Below, piece after piece: positions 2,975 to 5,279 of a stretch of 5,279 bases of DNA. Where the stretch lies: the NCBI GenBank assembly GCA_028688535.1, contig JAQTXY010000173.1, forward strand, positions 1 to 5,279. Reading direction: 5' to 3'. The DNA comes from Methanothrix sp. (GTDB taxonomy: Archaea; Halobacteriota; Methanosarcinia; Methanotrichales; Methanotrichaceae). The notes below the pieces were generated by a model that saw nothing but the letters and a program-made list of their open reading frames with translations, ran no database searches and had not been told where the DNA came from. The translations under genes were made by a program, and so were the position numbers. Every line of letters starts with the position of its first letter. The first letter of the stretch is position 1.

Positions 2975-5279
2975 TTAGCCTCCTATGTTTCTATTTTGTA
3001 TTGTCGGCGGTATATACTTCTTTAGCAGGAGCGAGAAGGATATAACCGTCACGGAGCTGAGGGCCATGGCCAAACCTGCCAGCTCAGGGCGGAAGGTTAT
3101 ACCGAATGCCGGATACAGCGCACCCGCTGCCACGGGAACCAAGGCCACATTGTAGGCAAAAGCCCAGAAGATATTCAGCTTAATTCGCGAGATCACCTTG
3201 CGACTTAGCTCTATGGCCGCTACCACGTGGAGCAGGTCGTCTTTCATCAGCACAATCTCGCCGGTCTCGATGGCCACATCCGTGCCGCTGCCGATAGCAA
3301 TGCCCACGTCGGCCTGAGCCAAAGCAGGTGCGTCATTGATACCATCTCCCACAAAGGCTACTTTGCTGCCGTTTTGCTGCAACCTCTTGATCTCCTGGGA
3401 TTTATCTTCAGGCAAAACCTCGGAGAGAACCGCTTTTATGCCCAACTGACCAGCGACCGCTGTCGCACTTCTTGCGTTATCGCCAGTAATCATCACTACA
3501 GACAAGCCCATTTTCTGCAGATCGGATACTGCTTGCCGAGCAGATTCCTTCAGACGATCGGAGATGGCCAGAACGCCGCAAGCCTGGCCGTCCAGGGCGA
3601 TGAGCATGGCCGTTTTGCCCTGCTCTTCATAGCCTGAGGCTTTTTCGAGGAGATCGGGTATTATTTCGATGTCCAAATCAGTGAAAAGCATCCTGTTTCC
3701 AGCAACTACGCTCCTGCCATCTACCTTGGCCAGCACGCCTTTTCCCGGCCGGGCCTCAAACTTGCTCGCATCATCTACAGAGAGGTTCAGCTCCTGGGCT
3801 TTGCGTACTACTGCTTCCGCTAAAGGATGCTCAGAAGGCCGCTCTGCGCCGGCTGCCAGACGCAGCATCTCCTTTTCGCTCATACCAAAGGCCGCCATAT
3901 CTGTAACATCAGGTCTTCCCACGGTAAGTGTGCCGGTTTTATCGAAGGCGACAACCTTTAGCTTATCTGAGGCTTCCAGAGCTTCTCCGCTCTTGATGAG
4001 TATGCCAAGTTCCGCTCCACGACCAATGCCTACCGTAATGGCTGTAGGTGTGGCCAGGCCCAGAGCACAGGGACAAGCTACTACTAACACGGATATGAGT
4101 GCGGTAAGAGAGAAGAGCAGAGTATTATGGGCCACAAAATACCAGTAAACAAATGCAGTGAATGCGATTGTAAGGATAGTAGGTATGAAATAGGCCACCG
4201 CCCGGTCGGCGATTCTCTGCACAGCCGGTCTGGTGCCCTGCGCCTCCTCCACCAGAGAGATGATCTGAGCCAGAACGGTATCTTTTCCTATGCGGGTGGC
4301 TGAGAACTGAAGAGATCCGTTCTTGTTGAGGGTGCCGCCCACCACCCTGCTGCCTGGCGTCTTAAAGGCAGGAACGCTCTCGCCAGTAATCATAGCTTCA
4401 TCCACAAAGCTTTCTCCCACCGTGACCAGGCCGTCTGCCGGAATCTTTTCGCCGGGTTTGACCAATAGCCGATCGCCTACCATCACCTCATCAACGGACA
4501 CCTCAATCTCCCGTCCGTCCCTGAGAATGGTGGCGCTCTTGGGAGCAAGGCCAACCAGCTTCTTGATAGCCTCTGAGGTTTTGCCTTTGGCTCCGGCTTC
4601 CAGGTAGCGACCCAGGGTGAGAAAGGAGGCCAGCATCACTGCCGTCTCATAGAACATGAAGTCAGAAGTCAGAACAATTCCGAATGTTCCCAGAATGCTG
4701 GAGCCATAGGCCACGCCGATGCCCATGCCGTACATGACGTCCATATCCAGATTCCGGTTGGCAAGCGCTCGCAGTGCAGCCCTAAAGATAGGGTAGCTCA
4801 CATAAACAAAAACAGGAGCCGATACTATGAGCATGAATAGGCTCATGAAATTGGGATAAGCCATGGCGAATTGCATGGGCACGATTTTATGCACCGGCAG
4901 GTACATGAGAGCCATTAGAAAGAGGCTGGTGGCAAAACCGATGATGATGCGCCGCCTCTTGTCTGCCATATCCTTTTGCTGGGCTTCCTTCTCCCGGTCG
5001 GCCATTGCTTCATCGCCTTCCAGCCCCAAAAATTGATATCCCGTATCAAGAATGGCCTTCTTCATGTCCTCAAGACTAACCATGCGGGGATTAAAGGTAA
5101 CAAAGGCCTTCTCTGACGCCAGGTTCACCCGCACCTCCACGACGCCATCCAGCTTTTTTAGAGCGATCTCCAGCGCACCCACGCACATGGCGCAGACCAT
5201 GCCGCCGATCTTGAGCGTTACCTTCTCATCGATTACATCGTAGCCGACATCTCGAATCACCTTTTCTAGATCAGCAAGG
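2975..5279 (-). CDS. copA: P1B-1 type Cu(+)-exporting ATPase, N-terminus beyond window
   Basis: A copper pump that exports Cu(+) across the cytoplasmic membrane using ATP. Residues are counted from the GTG codon at 5260. They show an HMA domain with GGMVCAMC (C23, C26), a pair of membrane helices (about 104-121, 136-156), two more (174-193, 201-218), the actuator loop TGES (292-295), helices at 354-374 and 380-402 with the CPC site (396-398), phosphorylation motif DKTGT (D440), SEHPLA (H478-P479), TGDN (592-595), GDGINDAP (638-645) and two last helices carrying YN (703-704) and MALSS (732-736). CPC, YN and MxxSS together define the Cu(+) subgroup P1B-1. The GTG is not the true start. The frame stays open to the window edge and reads LADLEKVIRDVGYDV, the tail of another HMA domain. 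The gene therefore has at least two HMA domains and extends beyond 5279. All catalytic residues are present. The YHS gene follows directly. The promoter lies outside the window. Confidence 0.97.
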   Translation of the reverse strand, partial: LADLEKVIRDVGYDVIDEKVTLKIGGMVCAMCVGALEIALKKLDGVVEVRVNLASEKAFVTFNPRMVSLEDMKKAILDTGYQFLGLEGDEAMADREKEAQQKDMADKRRRIIIGFATSLFLMALMYLPVHKIVPMQFAMAYPNFMSLFMLIVSAPVFVYVSYPIFRAALRALANRNLDMDVMYGMGIGVAYGSSILGTFGIVLTSDFMFYETAVMLASFLTLGRYLEAGAKGKTSEAIKKLVGLAPKSATILRDGREIEVSVDEVMVGDRLLVKPGEKIPADGLVTVGESFVDEAMITGESVPAFKTPGSRVVGGTLNKNGSLQFSATRIGKDTVLAQIISLVEEAQGTRPAVQRIADRAVAYFIPTILTIAFTAFVYWYFVAHNTLLFSLTALISVLVVACPCALGLATPTAITVGIGRGAELGILIKSGEALEASDKLKVVAFDKTGTLTVGRPDVTDMAAFGMSEKEMLRLAAGAERPSEHPLAEAVVRKAQELNLSVDDASKFEARPGKGVLAKVDGRSVVAGNRMLFTDLDIEIIPDLLEKASGYEEQGKTAMLIALDGQACGVLAISDRLKESARQAVSDLQKMGLSVVMITGDNARSATAVAGQLGIKAVLSEVLPEDKSQEIKRLQQNGSKVAFVGDGINDAPALAQADVGIAIGSGTDVAIETGEIVLMKDDLLHVVAAIELSRKVISRIKLNIFWAFAYNVALVPVAAGALYPAFGITFRPELAGLAMALSSVTVISFSLLLKKYIPPTIQNRNIGG
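2979..2983 (-). promoter_or_regulatory. Ribosome binding site of the YHS gene
   Basis: GGAGG on the minus strand, seven bases before ATG 2971, lies inside the last codons of copA just ahead of its TAA (2977-2975). A ribosome finishing copA would cover it, so the YHS protein is probably made in step with the pump. Confidence 0.8.

Noticed and set aside
2828..3025. Plus-strand frame of 65 codons
   Set aside because: It is antisense to the YHS gene and the copA end, which have clear family signatures and a ribosome binding site.
3227..5243. Several plus-strand frames of 60-160 codons opposite copA
   Set aside because: They lie wholly within the copA coding sequence, are rich in Ser/Arg/Pro typical of antisense frames, and show no motif.
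1..5279. CRISPR array, insertion sequence or toxin-antitoxin pair
   Set aside because: No regularly spaced repeats, no transposase-like frame with terminal inverted repeats and no paired small toxin/antitoxin genes were seen on either strand.

Overview
The window reads as a piece of a euryarchaeal chromosome. An acetoclastic methanogen such as Methanothrix (formerly Methanosaeta) is my best guess. Reasons: the 23S/5S rRNA sequence and order, an archaeal BRE/TATA promoter, T-tract terminators without strong hairpins, and a DUF3795 cysteine-rich protein. The genus is inference from memory, not a computed match.

Left part (1 to about 570): the end of an rRNA operon. The window opens in the last ~60 nt of 23S rRNA. 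A spacer follows, holding a 61-nt tRNA-like element without an anticodon arm (110-170), then one intact 5S rRNA (about 171-301). Two further 5S-like units lie downstream (about 317-447 and 451-572), each more decayed than the one before. The tRNA-like element abuts the 5S 5' end, which fits the archaeal mechanism in which tRNase Z matures 5S rRNA by cutting after an upstream mini-tRNA.

Middle (562-1609): on the minus strand lie the C-terminal remnant of an alpha/beta hydrolase, lacking the nucleophile half, and an intact DUF3795 gene. The DUF3795 gene has a recognisable promoter and a Shine-Dalgarno site that favours the inner ATG. The start regions of this gene and of the next one face apart across a spacer of about 260 nt.

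Right-middle (1610-2824): an AT-rich plus-strand gene encodes a 328-aa protein that I cannot name. It has a possible winged-helix segment near the N-terminus and a C-terminus reminiscent of archaeal PLD-like/TrmB-type regulators. An AT-rich convergent spacer with T-tracts for both directions follows.

Right part (2778-5279): a minus-strand copper operon. A P1B-1 Cu(+)-exporting ATPase (CopA type) runs off the right edge and has at least two N-terminal HMA domains. Three bases after its stop codon starts a 48-aa YHS-domain protein with a strong GGAGG site that straddles the copA stop. After that comes a 16-codon ATGA-overlapping micro-ORF and a T-rich terminator. The YHS protein is the clearest small gene here and is likely a metal-binding partner of the pump.
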